From Rhabditoides inermis (taxonomy: Eukaryota; Nematoda; Chromadorea; Rhabditida; Rhabditidae): a DNA stretch of 64,000 nucleotides. Shown one piece after another: positions 1-10,113 of this stretch (position 1 is its first letter; each line of letters starts with the position of its first letter). The notes beneath the pieces are model-generated. The model did no database searches. It was not told the origin of the DNA and saw only the letters and a list, made by a program, of their open reading frames with translations. The DNA is taken from assembly GCA_963966185.1 (NCBI GenBank), contig CAWZYM010000081.1, positions 77,501-141,500 on the forward strand, given 5' to 3'. Position numbers and translations under genes: made by a program.

Positions 1-243
1 CCAACTCTACTCTCTGTCCGAATATATAACGTCGATGAGGTTTTGGTTTTAAGTCATTTAAGTTTTTGAGGAATGAATTTATCTAGGTATTGTGAAAAGA
101 TATGTCGAATAATTACTATGTAATTTCAACACAAAAAAAACATACAACGGGTACAATCGTCGAGATAACACGAAATATAGTAATGTTTATCTGCCGTGAC
201 ATAACATACACGAATATGTGAACATAGCGAACAGGAAATGGCA

Positions 244-302
244 AATATGGAGCTGGCCCTAGGCTAATTGGTGTAAACAATCAGCTACTTATAGGGGGCT
301 CT
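244..302. repeat. Short dispersed repeat, copy 1
   Basis: About 59 bp centred on a CCCTAGGCTA core and ending GCTACTTATAGGGGGCTC. A diverged copy lies at 57884-57939 inside an intron of the lectin-like gene. I see nothing gene-like in the rest of 1-522, which is AT-rich up to about 240 and then GC-rich 3' flank of the zinc-finger gene. Function unknown. Confidence 0.5.
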
Positions 303-522
303 TTCTGATTGTGTTGTTGGGCGCAGCAGCAGAGGCGACTCGAGTGGCGGCCCGGGCGGCCTCTATGTAGGAGGGGGCAGGGCACGCGGGCCGGATGCCA
401 CCTGGAATAGAGGTTCGGTTGGAATCGGAATGTTGTGACTGCGCTGCGCGTCTCATAAGAGAGGAATATGTTGTGAACTCATTCACGTCTCCTAATTGCC
501 CTGTCAGTCCGTCAATAAAGTG

Positions 523-1521
523 TTATTCACCTCTCATCCACACCTGCCCGCGCGTCCACCGCCCAACATCCACATCATCCTCACTCGACTGGCGATCGGA
601 AGGAGGCGCGTGGTAGAACGGACACGAACCACCACTGGTGCACCGCGAGCCAAAGTGACACTTCTGGAGGGGAGACACGTCAACATCCACAGCCAACAAC
701 ACTCACCGGATGCTGGAGCTTGCATCCCTTTCTCTTGCACTTGGCAGCGTAGAGACAGGCTCCGGGAGGAAGGATGGAGGGCGGACGAGGCACGTGGTCC
801 CTATGTCCCGGATGGTCCCCCTCCACAACACGGACGTAACGGGTCTGGAAGAAGGGGGGGGGGGTAGAAAGAGAGGGCCAGAGAGGCGCACCTTCCTTCC
901 CCTCCTTTTGTTGTTCTGCTGATGAGGTGGCGAATGCGTGGGAGGAGATGAGACCGGAAGATGCACACCCTGTAACACAAGTGCATGAGTCAGAAAGTAC
1001 TTACACCAAGCTCTGGAGGGAAAACATATTACAGTAAATCAATCCGTTATACAGTACGTTTCCAATGCCAATACCGTAACCCACCGTATAATGCGGGAAC
1101 ACGCAGTCGATGCTCTCGCATGCGGCACCGAAGCGACAGGGGTGGAGGTAGAGACAGCTATGAGCGAACGGACAAGACGGGTAGAGACTGAACACACATA
1201 CAGTACCCCTCTCCCACCCTCCCTCTCCCTCTCCCCTTCCCCTCTCTCTCTCTCTCTCTCTATCTAATCTCCACTCACCGACAGAGCACGGTAGGATGGA
1301 CATATGGGCAGTTGTTTCTCTGACACTCTGGATAGTATCGACACCGCCGGCAGATCGATCCAGGAATGAGCGACTCCGGCAGGGAAGAGTGCTGGAAAAA
1401 AACAATCACTCGAAAATCCTGGAAAGTATCCACGTACCCTTCTGAACATGCTCGCATTTCTCTCCCGCTCCTCCTGCCAAGAACGCTCATTCCAAGAGAG
1501 CCCATTGAAGGGGTAATCGAT
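523..1521 (-). CDS. ZC3H14: ZC3H14/Nab2-like CCCH zinc-finger protein, C-terminal exons
   Basis: Nuclear poly(A)-RNA-binding protein family. Reading the minus strand I reconstruct exons 1521-1438, 1391-1279, 1187-1085, 844-707 and 663-523, joined by GT-AG introns with matching phases, ending at TAA 525-523. They encode five CCCH fingers of spacing C-x5-C-x4/5-C-x3-H: CRYYPECQRNNCPYVH, CRLYPSCPFAHSCLYLH, CRFGAACESIDCVFPH, CLYAAKCKRKGCKLQH and CHFGSRCTSGGSCPFYH, then a short tail. Five fingers with this short spacing at the C-terminus is the animal ZC3H14 layout. Exon 3 needs the acceptor at 1188 rather than the one at 1158; only then is finger 2 complete. A 29-residue linker separates fingers 3 and 4. 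The N-terminal region is not seen; the first exon listed (28 codons) is supported by phase only. The intron at 1188-1278 is CT/GA-rich. Finger assignment is strong, gene name fairly strong. Confidence 0.82.
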
Positions 1522-1630
1522 CTGATGTAAAAATCGATAATCAATAGATAACCAGCGTCTACCTTCTCCTCCGCATAACAGAAGAGTCCTGTGGCGAGCT
1601 GCTTCCTGCTTATAAAGAAAGTTGGAGAGA

Positions 1631-1672
<42 letters not shown>

Positions 1673-2045
1673 GAGAGATCTTTTTTTGGAAAGTCAACAA
1701 ATATGGCGAATATGATCGACTTTTCGTACAGACGAGATAGAGGGTCCAATTTGTAAACTTAAGCTTTTATGGGCAAAAAAGCCCTTCTGTCAAAGTTTCA
1801 GATCGATCGGACTTTGTCTTCATACAGTATTAGACATTTTCTGAGCGCGCGTTACTTGCTGGGGTCGCGCCCACCGGATTGCTCGCTACCAGCCGGCAGG
1901 TCAACCGATCGATATCGAATAGTTGGCATTCGCAATCACTGATCCATATTCACTCAGTTGTGTTTTTTTTGATAGGAATATGTGTAAATATAACAATAAT
2001 GAATTGAGTCAATTGAAAAAGACAAAACTTCTATCTTCAACGAAC
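1436..2045. repeat. Tandem duplication, unit 1 (~610 bp)
   Basis: The block from 1436 repeats head-to-tail at 2046. It contains the putative 28-codon exon 1438-1521, a GA microsatellite (about 1622-1678) and one copy of the dispersed D repeat (about 1680-1976, with a GGGC-AAAAAA-GCCC hairpin at 1771-1784). The two units look identical by eye outside the GA tract, so the duplication is recent. Confidence 0.9.
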
Positions 2046-2240
2046 ACCCTTCTGAACATGCTCGCATTTCTCTCCCGCTCCTCCTGCCAAGAACGCTCAT
2101 TCCAAGAGAGCCCATTGAAGGGGTAATCGATCTGATGTAAAAATCGATAATCAATAGATAACCAGCGTCTACCTTCTCCTCCGCATAACAGAAGAGTCCT
2201 GTGGCGAGCTGCTTCCTGCTTATAAAGAAAGTTGGAGAGA

Positions 2241-2288
<48 letters not shown>

Positions 2289-2662
2289 GAGAGATCTTTT
2301 TTTGGAAAGTCAACAAATATGGCGAATATGATCGACTTTTCGTACAGACGAGATAGAGGGTCCAATTTGTAAACTTAAGCTTTTATGGGCAAAAAAGCCC
2401 TTCTGTCAAAGTTTCAGATCGATCGGACTTTGTCTTCATACAGTATTAGACATTTTCTGAGCGCGCGTTACTTGCTGGGGTCGCGCCCACCGGATTGCTC
2501 GCTACCAGCCGGCAGGTCAACCGATCGATATCGAATAGTTGGCATTCGCAATCACTGATCCATATTCACTCAGTTGTGTTTTTTTTGATAGGAATATGTG
2601 TAAATATAACAATAATGAATTGAGTCAATTGAAAAAGACAAAACTTCTATCTTCAACGAACA
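2046..2662. repeat. Tandem duplication, unit 2 (~616 bp)
   Basis: Second unit, 6 bp longer because of extra GA repeats (about 2235-2294). It contains a second copy of the exon at 2048-2131 (minus), whose donor has changed at the junction from GTACGT to GTGTTC. The D repeat recurs at about 2294-2590. I see no gene in 2663-3261. Confidence 0.9.
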
Positions 2663-3261
2663 ACTTTGACAAAACGAAAAGTTGAAGGTTGAAAGTTAAG
2701 TAAAATGTTTCGAGACGTCAATAGATAGTGATTTCTAACGATAAAATCATTCTCAAACTGTTTCAAACTTCTTCACACGTGCGCACAACGTGTTAGGGCG
2801 CGCCAGCCGGCTTCTTTTCTCGAAGTAATTGTAGACGTAATATAGAACTATGTACTGCTTCTTTTTTTAGTTGAAACTAAGTTTTGAGTTTATTACTTGT
2901 ACTCTGGTACATATTCAGCCAGAAATTCCGCTTTTTGATGCAGTACAGTGTCGAGTGGAAGTGAGGTGAGGTGAGAATTGAGTTCACCTTACATGTCATT
3001 TGGCAAGCACAGGCGGTCAAATTATATTTTTGAACGTGAAAGAGTAGACAGTAGGGAGAGAAGACAGTATAGAAGAGATTAGTATTTTTTGTTTAAAAAA
3101 GTTTTTACATAACTGTCTCTCGAATGTCGCAGTGACTACTTGTCACCGAAGAGGGGACATGAAAGTATACAAGATAGAGAATAGGAGAGAGAGGGGGGGG
3201 GAAAGAATAGGTATTAATCAGGCTGCGTACTTCTGCATGCAGCGGAGACAACAACGGTTCG

Positions 3262-4333
3262 ATGTTTGTCGTCCAGTTCTTGGCGACAAACAACAAGAAG
3301 AACTTGTTCAAACTCAAGGACTACAGCAAGGTGAGTTATCGTATTGTTTTATTTGCATATGCGACATTCGCGATTACTCCATTTGATAATTTTTTCTATG
3401 ATAGAACATGGTCATGTTAAGATTGCGGACGGGCGTCTGCTGGCGCCTGCACATGCTTTGAAGAACGAGAAGTTCCAATTGAACATCTCTCCGATCTACG
3501 CGCACACCAAGGACTTCACAATTCGCTGCTCTGGTGGGTTGTTTTTTTTCTGATTGCAATTGTTTAAAACAATGAGAATGTTCTGTTATTATACAGGAGT
3601 TGAAGCCCAGTTCTCGAATACTCACTGGAACGTGATGCCGTTGGCTACTGGCTCACTGACCATTTAACTTTTCTACGGAGAGAGCCTCCTCATCCACTCT
3701 GTCTCGTTCGAGGTGCGCGAATCTCGGAGGAGGGAGTCATCCCGGGCATCTACCCCAGACCAGTACAAGCAGCTGGAGAGCGACAAGGAACAGGTGCTGT
3801 TGAAACTTGTGAACGTGGTGTATGTTTTGTTCAAATGTATGCTTTAGGGTCGAGCTGGTCTGAACGATGCTTTTGACATTGATCAATGGCTTGCCGAGAG
3901 GGAGCAGTGGGCCTCTGAGAAGAAGCTTCTCAAGGGACATCTCGAGGTGAGCTGGTTTTGACATAACTATGCTTGATGGGTCTTGACGGTTTTGACATAG
4001 GTTGGTCAACTTTTGCAGGCTGCTCGTCGGATTGTGGTCGAAGTGACCCAGGAAAAGGAGGACGCCAAGGGAGCTGCAGAATTCTGGGAAAAAGTCTCAG
4101 ACGCGGACAAGGCGGCTCGAAAGACTTTTGAGGCAAGAGTGAGTATGTGGGGTGCGGTGGGAGTGTGTCAGTTGTATTCTGGTAGTATGCATATTTGTAA
4201 GTGAGCAGTTCACACTCAAACTGTTGTTCGTTCTGATAAGTTTGTCCACTTGCAGGTGAAGTCTCTGGAAGCGCAAATCAAGGAGATGCGGGTTTCTCGC
4301 TCTGCAGAACCGAACAACAACTTCCAGCGCTAG
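3262..4333 (+). pseudogene. Six-exon gene of unknown function with C-terminal coiled coil; one in-frame stop
   Basis: Exons 3262-3330, 3422-3533 (or from 3405), 3597-3793, 3848-3946, 4019-4138 and 4256-4333 join through GT-AG introns of 54 to 117 bp in one consistent frame, ending at TAG 4331-4333. Exon 1 opens MFVVQFLATNNKKNLFKLKD; exon 2 reads ADGRLLAPAHALKNEKFQLN and on. The last three exons are charged and helical (DIDQWLAEREQWASEKKLL; VKSLEAQIKEMR), suggesting a coiled coil. A TAA at 3665-3667 interrupts exon 3, with the same frame continuing on both sides (SLTI, stop, LFYGESLLIHSV), so either the gene is recently dead, the stop is a sequencing error, or I have missed splicing there. The start is uncertain: the second exon fits the first frame only with the acceptor at 3421. 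I do not recognise the family and assign no function. Confidence 0.55.
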
Positions 4334-5021
4334 TGTCCTAGACCGTATCGATCGGTCGTCCTTCTCGTAGCCGCGGCCGTGGCTTCGAACACAACTAGGT
4401 TGTTACATCGTCCTAAGTGTTATCATGCTTGTATTTATTTCGCGGGGCGGGTGTAGGAGCGGTGGGACGAATAGTCCCTGTGTTGGTTTGCGGACCGCAC
4501 AAATCGCTCCCACATCCGCATGTTCTTATCGTTTGATAATAACTTATCCTTCTCACTTAATCGTTTACTAATAAATGTTTCATTTATATTGTGTGTATTT
4601 GCAATGTGGTTTGCGAATCTCATGTTTTTGTAACACTACTATATCTGGAATAATGTTATCGTACTTGTTCATTTGCTGTGGGAAGCGCGGAGGTGCGTTC
4701 TCGGAAGTGAGAACAGTATTTAATCGCGTATAAAATGCATTATGTTTCATTCATTGATATCCAGTTGCTTATTTGCCGTTGTTTGACTACGTCAGTCTGC
4801 GTAACTACAGCCGTATATCTGTCGTGTGTCTCCACAGCCCGTTTATTAAAACCGCCTTTATCCGTGAAATAAGAAGACGCTCCTCCAGTCAGGTGCGTAC
4901 GCTTTATATGCGCACTCAACATTTTTTTCTAGATTGATGAAAGGTTGATCAAAGGTCATTAGCGCCAATTGACCATTATTTGATTTAGTATTGCGTCGTA
5001 GTTGCTATCAACAAGAAGACC
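4334..5021. other. Intergenic, nothing recognised
   Basis: Only short open frames without family resemblance. I see no gene, RNA or repeat here. Confidence 0.5.
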
Positions 5022-5185
5022 GACAACAAGAAGACCAGGATCATCCCCCGCCATCCGCAGCTCGCTGTGCGCAACGACGAGGAGCTGAACAAGCTGCTCT
5101 CCGGAGTCACCATCGCCCAGGAAGGAGTGATGCACAACATCCAGGCTGTGCTTCGCTCAAGAAGACCGGCGGTGACAAGGAGTAA
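5022..5185 (+). pseudogene. Histone H2A remnant (C-terminal half, frameshifted)
   Basis: The frame reads [19 protein letters not shown], then [17 protein letters not shown] and NIQAVL, the second half of the H2A fold and docking domain. The N-terminal half is absent. After NIQAVL one base is missing (five bases instead of six before AAG), so the expected KKTGGDKE tail with its TAA at 5183-5185 is in another frame. A 5'-truncated, frameshifted copy cannot make H2A. The coding part ends 33 bp before an intact histone stem-loop. Confidence 0.85.
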
Positions 5186-5218
5186 GCGATAACTCGCTAC
5201 ACCAACACCCAACCCAAC

Positions 5219-5234
5219 GGCCCTCTTTAGGGCC
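5219..5234 (+). promoter_or_regulatory. Replication-dependent histone 3' stem-loop
   Basis: GGCCCTCTTTAGGGCC followed by ACC: a 6-bp stem with a 4-base loop, matching the consensus bound by SLBP at the 3' end of metazoan histone mRNAs. It sits where expected after the H2A stop. No purine-rich downstream element is obvious. Confidence 0.85.
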
Positions 5235-5273
5235 ACCTATTTGTGAAACAAACTACCCTGAATCCTCACCGAT

Positions 5274-6715
5274 TATAATAATAATAATAATAATTGTTCA
5301 TCCATGAAACAGTCAGGCACTGAATGAGGATAGTGGGGATGGTTCGGTCGGTCGATGTGTCGAGCAATCCAAGTCCACACACTGCAAGGCGAGACTGCAG
5401 CGCGCCCCTCAGAGGCACAAAGTGCTTGTGTGAGACACGCGCTCCCGGTAGGAAGCAGGCTGAAATGTGAGAGCAGGGAAAGCCTGCTACGAGACACTAC
5501 AATCAATGATAGTACTCACGCGATATACTAAAGCCTAGTGGGGTCGTCTAGTGGGTGAAGCAAAAGGAATCTATTGAGGGATAACTTGAATTCTTTCTTA
5601 CTGTATAAACGGTAGAACGGTCCAGCTTATTCCAATAGTTTACTACTCGGGAGGAAACAAAAGTTGGCTCAGAGCCAGAGGCAGTATATGTTATTTTAAG
5701 TCCATTAGAACGTAGTGATGCAGCTCGTGAATCTTGGGGAACTAGTGTGAAAGGCATGTGCTGCGTATTCATATAACCATACAGGTAACGGTGTACTATA
5801 CGCAGATCCGTTTTGACTCGTCTGAACCACAATGTTTCGAGAGATAGTTCAGATAAACGGTGGGGAAATGACATTTTTGGCAATAATATTTTGGTGAATG
5901 CTCTCTGAACTTTGTCTAGATCATTAATACAACCCTTACTCATGTGACACAGAATTTCAGATCCATAATCTAAAGTTGGTCGTATTGAAGTTTTGTAAAA
6001 ATTCAAAAACAGTTCATTGTTTTTAGTGAACGTACGTTTCAGTGTGTTTATTCGAGCATTTGCTTTTTGAATGACCACCGAAAAGTGTTTAGATGGGTCA
6101 AGAGTCGGGGTCATCCAGATACCAAGGTCGCGCACCACCTCCACGTTTGACAAAGTCACATTATCACATTTATATGTTAACCTTGGATTTTTCTTGCCAT
6201 AATTCAAAACTTCACATTTACTGACTGACAGCTTTAACTGCCGGTCTCCAAGGAAGTTTCGTGTACTATTCAGATCATGATTTAGTTTTTCATGGAAATC
6301 GGGAGTGTCATGACTGATATATAGCTTCATGTCGTCAGCATATGTTATATGCTTACTGTATTTGATTGCGTTTCTGTCAAGGTCGTTGATGTATAATAGG
6401 AATAAGAGTGGTTTAAGAACCGACCCTTGTGGTACACCGCTTAGTACTGGCAGCCAGTGTGAATGGCATGATCCGATACGTACGGACTGCGACCTATCAC
6501 TCAGATAGCTTTTTAGCCATTGCAGCACATCTCGGTTCAGACCATAGCGTTCACAAAGTATGAGAAGTCGGCGATGACATACCGTGTCGAATGCTTTGCT
6601 TACGTCTAGATAAATACAATCAACGTTTATTTTACTAGCTAATTTAGAAGATACATATCCGACAAATTCAAGCATATTTGTTGTACAGCTTCTCGCCGAA
6701 TTCACTACTCTCTTT
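5274..6715 (-). mobile_element. 5'-truncated CR1/Jockey-type LINE
   Basis: Contains the reverse transcriptase frame 6705-5548 and about 270 bp of 3' UTR ending in an ATT-trinucleotide tail at 5274-5293. The coding similarity starts inside the reverse transcriptase domain, just upstream of the region equivalent to SARSCTTNMLEF, so the endonuclease is missing. This is the usual product of target-primed reverse transcription. I did not find a convincing target-site duplication. Confidence 0.75.
5548..6705 (-). CDS. LINE reverse transcriptase, C-terminal ~385 residues
   Basis: RNA-directed DNA polymerase fragment of a non-LTR retrotransposon. Motifs in order: YLDVSKAFDTVCHRRLL with the first catalytic aspartate (near residue 34), SGVPQGSVLKPLLFLLYIND (near 89), YADDMKLY with the catalytic YADD (near 124), then the thumb and the region after it up to the stop near 5546. 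The PQGSVL-x-PLLFLLYIND pattern is typical of CR1/Rex/Jockey-group elements. The frame is open throughout, so the insertion is fairly young, though truncated at the 5' side and not competent alone. Confidence 0.85.
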   Translation of the reverse strand: MNSARSCTTNMLEFVGYVSSKLASKINVDCIYLDVSKAFDTVCHRRLLILCERYGLNRDVLQWLKSYLSDRSQSVRIGSCHSHWLPVLSGVPQGSVLKPLLFLLYINDLDRNAIKYSKHITYADDMKLYISHDTPDFHEKLNHDLNSTRNFLGDRQLKLSVSKCEVLNYGKKNPRLTYKCDNVTLSNVEVVRDLGIWMTPTLDPSKHFSVVIQKANARINTLKRTFTKNNELFLNFYKTSIRPTLDYGSEILCHMSKGCINDLDKVQRAFTKILLPKMSFPHRLSELSLETLWFRRVKTDLRIVHRYLYGYMNTQHMPFTLVPQDSRAASLRSNGLKITYTASGSEPTFVSSRVVNYWNKLDRSTVYTVRKNSSYPSIDSFCFTH

Positions 6716-6944
6716 TATTGATCTCTCACTTTATGTGAATAAAAGTATTCGAATTTACGTACTGACGAGTTGTTTCAAGATGAAAACAATTGTATGTGGT
6801 GGTTTGCTCGTGTATGTATAATATGTGATAGTAGATGACAAGTCAGGGAAATGACTTTGATTACCATTCAATGACTCCATGCGTGCAATAGGCGTACGTG
6901 AGTCCCGCGGAATAAATTGTGTATTAAAAACGAGTCAAAAATAG

Positions 6945-7262
6945 CCACCCGATGCCGATGCTGCACTTTGACGAGGAGATACCAGAAGTCAAGGAGTGGG
7001 AAACGGACAACGCACTGCTACAGATGAAGAACAACGTAGCGCCTGGAGAGGAAAGAGTAACAATGCGGATACACGCGCCTAACACGGTCCACCTACTCAC
7101 AAGGACGATCATCGTTCCAGACTGCGCGAATCCCCGATTGAATGGCTGATGGGCTAGTGCAACTGATCCCTAAAGCCGGCGATCCACAGAATGTAAAGAG
7201 TACCGCCCGATAACAACTTTGCCGACGCTCTACAAACTGATGGTTAGAATAATGCTGCTGTG
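6945..7262 (+). pseudogene. Degraded RTE-like LINE fragment (RT N-terminal region)
   Basis: One frame reads EVKEWETDNALLQMKNNVAP then GEE, like the segment just upstream of the reverse transcriptase core (the KNNKAPGEDG motif). After a frame change comes LIPKAGDPQNVK and then YRPITTLPTLYKLMVRIMLL, which matches RT motif 1-2 (IPK-GD...YRPI-LL...YK). At least two frame changes break it. It probably belongs to the same element as the fragment at 8991-9240. Confidence 0.65.
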
Positions 7263-7565
7263 TAGAAACCGATACGATGTATAGTTTCTATTAGTCATAG
7301 AATTTATAATCTGAAGATTCGTCATTTGTGTATTTCATTGTCTATTTTGGCATTCCTCCTCCGCCCCCGCATCACATGACCACATCCTGATCATCCTTGA
7401 GATAAGGATCGTATATAAGTTGCTTGTTGAGTTCAGTAAACATGATTCTACCACTACTACCAGCGTCTCTTGTGTTGAAGAAGGGCAGGCGGTCAGCACA
7501 AAAAGCTGCTACGTATCGAGAAGCAACTGGACGCTGAACAAGGAGTGAATCAATGTGAATTATCT

Positions 7566-7864
7566 TTAAAAAGGACTTCCGTAAGAGAAAAGTTCGTGTT
7601 ACTCAACGTAATGCAACAAAAGCTCATGCATTTTATCAATCGAAATAGTTAACAAACCTGCTTTTTCTTCAATAAAAACTGATGCGAGCAAATGTTGTAC
7701 GTCGGCAAATTGATTTCGGTATCCGATCGATTATATATATATATATATATATCTTGTTGAACTATTGGAGCAGGTTTGTGTACTATTTCGATTGATAAAA
7801 TGCATGAGCTTTTGTTGCATTACGTTGAGTAACACAAACTCTTCTCTTACGGAAGTCCTTTTAA
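7566..7864. mobile_element. Fold-back MITE with ~101-bp inverted repeats, TTAA ends
   Basis: The left arm (7561-7661) and right arm (7770-7870) are nearly perfect inverted copies separated by ~108 bp that include a TA tract (7733-7752). Both ends read TTAA followed by AAGGACTTCCG, so the boundary is placed at TTAA. No coding capacity. Confidence 0.7.
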
Positions 7865-7911
7865 AAGATAATGAATGTACTTTTATTGGATTTCATATAA
7901 ATCTATCTACA

Positions 7912-8273
7912 TTAAAGCAACAGTGGCGACTTATTTTCGACTCGCAGTATTATTAAAAATCATATTAACCTAACACATTTGCAGTTTTAGCGAAAGAACG
8001 ACGATTCTGCGTTACTTTCGATTCTGCAACTGCCACGAATGCAGCTCAAAATTTGAATTTCCCGCCAACGCTTCACTGCAAAAACTGGGATAGAAGACAT
8101 AACCGCAAATGAACAACGCCCGGTCACTTGCTTCTTTGCTCAGTGCATGTGCGCTGCATTGTGGCGCTCGATCTTCGCGGGTTGGGTTCCGGTCACGGCC
8201 AAATGTTTTGCTCGTGTGAAAATGAGGAGTTGTGGCAGGTTGTAGCAGAAATAAGTCGCCACTGTTCCTTTAA
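7912..8273. mobile_element. TTAA-flanked MITE of the T2/Kolobok type
   Basis: Begins TTAAAGCAACAGTGGCGAC and ends in the inverted form of TTAAAGGAACAGTGGCGAC, 362 bp with the TTAA at both ends. The TTAAAGGRR terminal motif and TTAA target are hallmarks of T2-type MITEs in the Kolobok group; piggyBac or Sola3 relatives also use TTAA. The same termini bound the large element at 34741-39896, so this may be its short relative. Confidence 0.65.
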
Positions 8274-8431
8274 CATGAACCACAAAACATTTTTTTAAGA
8301 AATCCAACAGTTCACCCACCTTGTTGAGTCCAAAATTGTATAATTTTTGCAAAAAAGAGTTTAGGTAATGCTGATGGGAAAATTTACAATTCCAATGTCA
8401 TTTCTATGTAAAATCATAGAATACAAAAGGT

Positions 8432-8510
8432 TTGCCACCACCCGGAACCGAACTCGAGCCATGTGTCTCAACGGGCGCAGTCGCTAACCACAACACTACT
8501 GTGCGCACGG
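8432..8510 (-). repeat. tRNA-derived SINE head (weak)
   Basis: On the minus strand a TGTGGTTAGCGACTG segment resembles a pol III A box, and GAGTTCGGTTCC about 35 bp later resembles a B box. No closed acceptor stem is visible, so this is not a working tRNA. The GC-rich sequence to about 8640 may be part of the same SINE, but I could not find its ends. Confidence 0.35.
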
Positions 8511-8990
8511 CAGGCACGCTATCTGAACGATATCAGTGCAATCCACAGGCAGTGCGGAATGTGCACCTCCTGTCTGCTGGGGGCAGCCGGTGCGCGCCAC
8601 CCCTCAGGGGGCGCGCGCGCGTATCTCGCTTCCTACAACAGCTAGCGTTACCAAAATCGAAACTTAACCATTTTCTAACATCCTGATAACATCTATCAGC
8701 ATCACAATGTTCTCGCAAAGATTCTAAGGGACCTTTCGTTCAGTCGCCTTTTGCCGATTCTAGCGCGCGACTAGTCTTAACACAAACCAACCAGCGCTGC
8801 CGCCGCGCTGGTTGTAATTCCGGAAGGGGTTCAGTACTTCGGATGCTATTGTGGCGGTCAACGACGTGATCTACAAGGCATGTGAATATCAAATCTAAAC
8901 GATACGAAGCAGCATTATTCTGGAGTCGCCGAACAAGCAGAGTGTGCCAAGTAAGTACATTCTACTACTTCGACACTCTACTACTTCGAC

Positions 8991-9240
8991 GTGAACACTT
9001 CAATCCGAGTAGAGGACGAGCGAACACAGACCAAAGTGGAAAGAGGAGTTCGACAAGGATGCGGTACTAATCAAATGTGTGCTAGAAGAGATATGATCGA
9101 CTGGGAGCAGTATGGAGAAAAAGAGAGGTATCAATGTCAACGGCAAAACAACCGAGAAACATTCGATATGCTGACGATATTGTCACGCTGTGTTCTTTCT
9201 CGAATTCTACTTGGACAAAGAGAAAAGTCGAAGTGCTGAA
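8991..9240 (+). pseudogene. Degraded RTE-like LINE fragment (RT core with YADD)
   Basis: Reads VEDERTQTKVERGVRQGC, matching the GVRQGC turn of RTE-type reverse transcriptases. In shifted frames it continues with GINVNGKTTEKH and RYADDIVTLCSF, which contains the catalytic YADD. Two frame changes and the loss of the following segment show it is dead. Confidence 0.65.
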
Positions 9241-9810
9241 ATGTTGATAAATATTGTACTGCGATGGTCCGGATTATGTATGCACTAATGCAATCTTATC
9301 ACGGCCCATCTGGCCATGTGTTATGACCCCAATCGATGTAATAGAGGGGCGCGGCTGCTGCGAAGGCCCGCTCTCTCATCAGTGTATAGCGCGCAACACC
9401 ACGCGCATGTTGGACTGCCAATAAACATCTTCTGGCCCGTATTGTCACTGTGGACGAAGGATACGATTAACCATCGTATTGCATGGAGCTTCTACCTGCC
9501 AAATTCACGTCGTCTTCGACTTTTCGCAAAATTCCAAATATCTCGTCAATAGCGATCTCCTAATCATAGTTATCACCTAATCTCTTAACTATGGAGAAAA
9601 TTTTCAAAATACTTCAATTAGAACCAAATTTGGAGAGTAGGTGAATCGACCTAGAAAAAGTCGATAGCCGCGATACCAGCTGCCTGTGACCTCATCTTCA
9701 TGCCCAAATAGGCGAATGTACCCAAAATGCACCCAAAATTCATGATCTTCGATTTCTATAAAAATTGAATAGAAGAAAGATTACGTATAGTAGATTCTAG
9801 AAACTGGTTT
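9241..9810. other. Intergenic, nothing recognised
   Basis: No motif, gene or repeat recognised between the LINE fragment and the D repeat. Confidence 0.4.
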
Positions 9811-10113
9811 CCTTTTTTGAAAAGTCACCAAATATGGCGAATATGATCGACTTTTCGTACAGACGAGATAGAGGGTCCAATTTGTAAACTTAAGCTTTTA
9901 TGGGCAAAAAAGCCCTTCTGTCAAAGTTTCAGATCGATCGGACTAAGTCTTCATACAGTATTAGACATTTTCTGAGCGCGCGTTACTTGCTGGGGTCGCG
10001 CCCACCGGATTGCTCGCTGCCAGCCGCCAGGTCAAATGATCGATATCGAATAGTTGGCATTCTCAATCACTGACCCATATCCACTCAGTTGTGTCTTTTT
10101 TGATATTATTATG
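9811..10113. repeat. Dispersed D repeat, third copy
   Basis: About 300 bp nearly identical to 1680-1982 and 2294-2598, including the GGGC-AAAAAA-GCCC hairpin after AAGCTTTTAT. In the other copies the sequence continues past GATAGGAATATG; here similarity stops at 10113, where the first array element starts with TC. This locates the element's 5' end independently of the array. Confidence 0.8.

Noticed and set aside
496..867. 123-codon plus-strand frame near the window start
   Set aside because: It overlaps the opposite strand of the ZC3H14-like exons, which have fingers and splice sites, so it is a shadow.
7273..7510. Possible solo LTR with TATA-like GTATATAAG
   Set aside because: No defined TG...CA ends, target duplication or second copy could be found.
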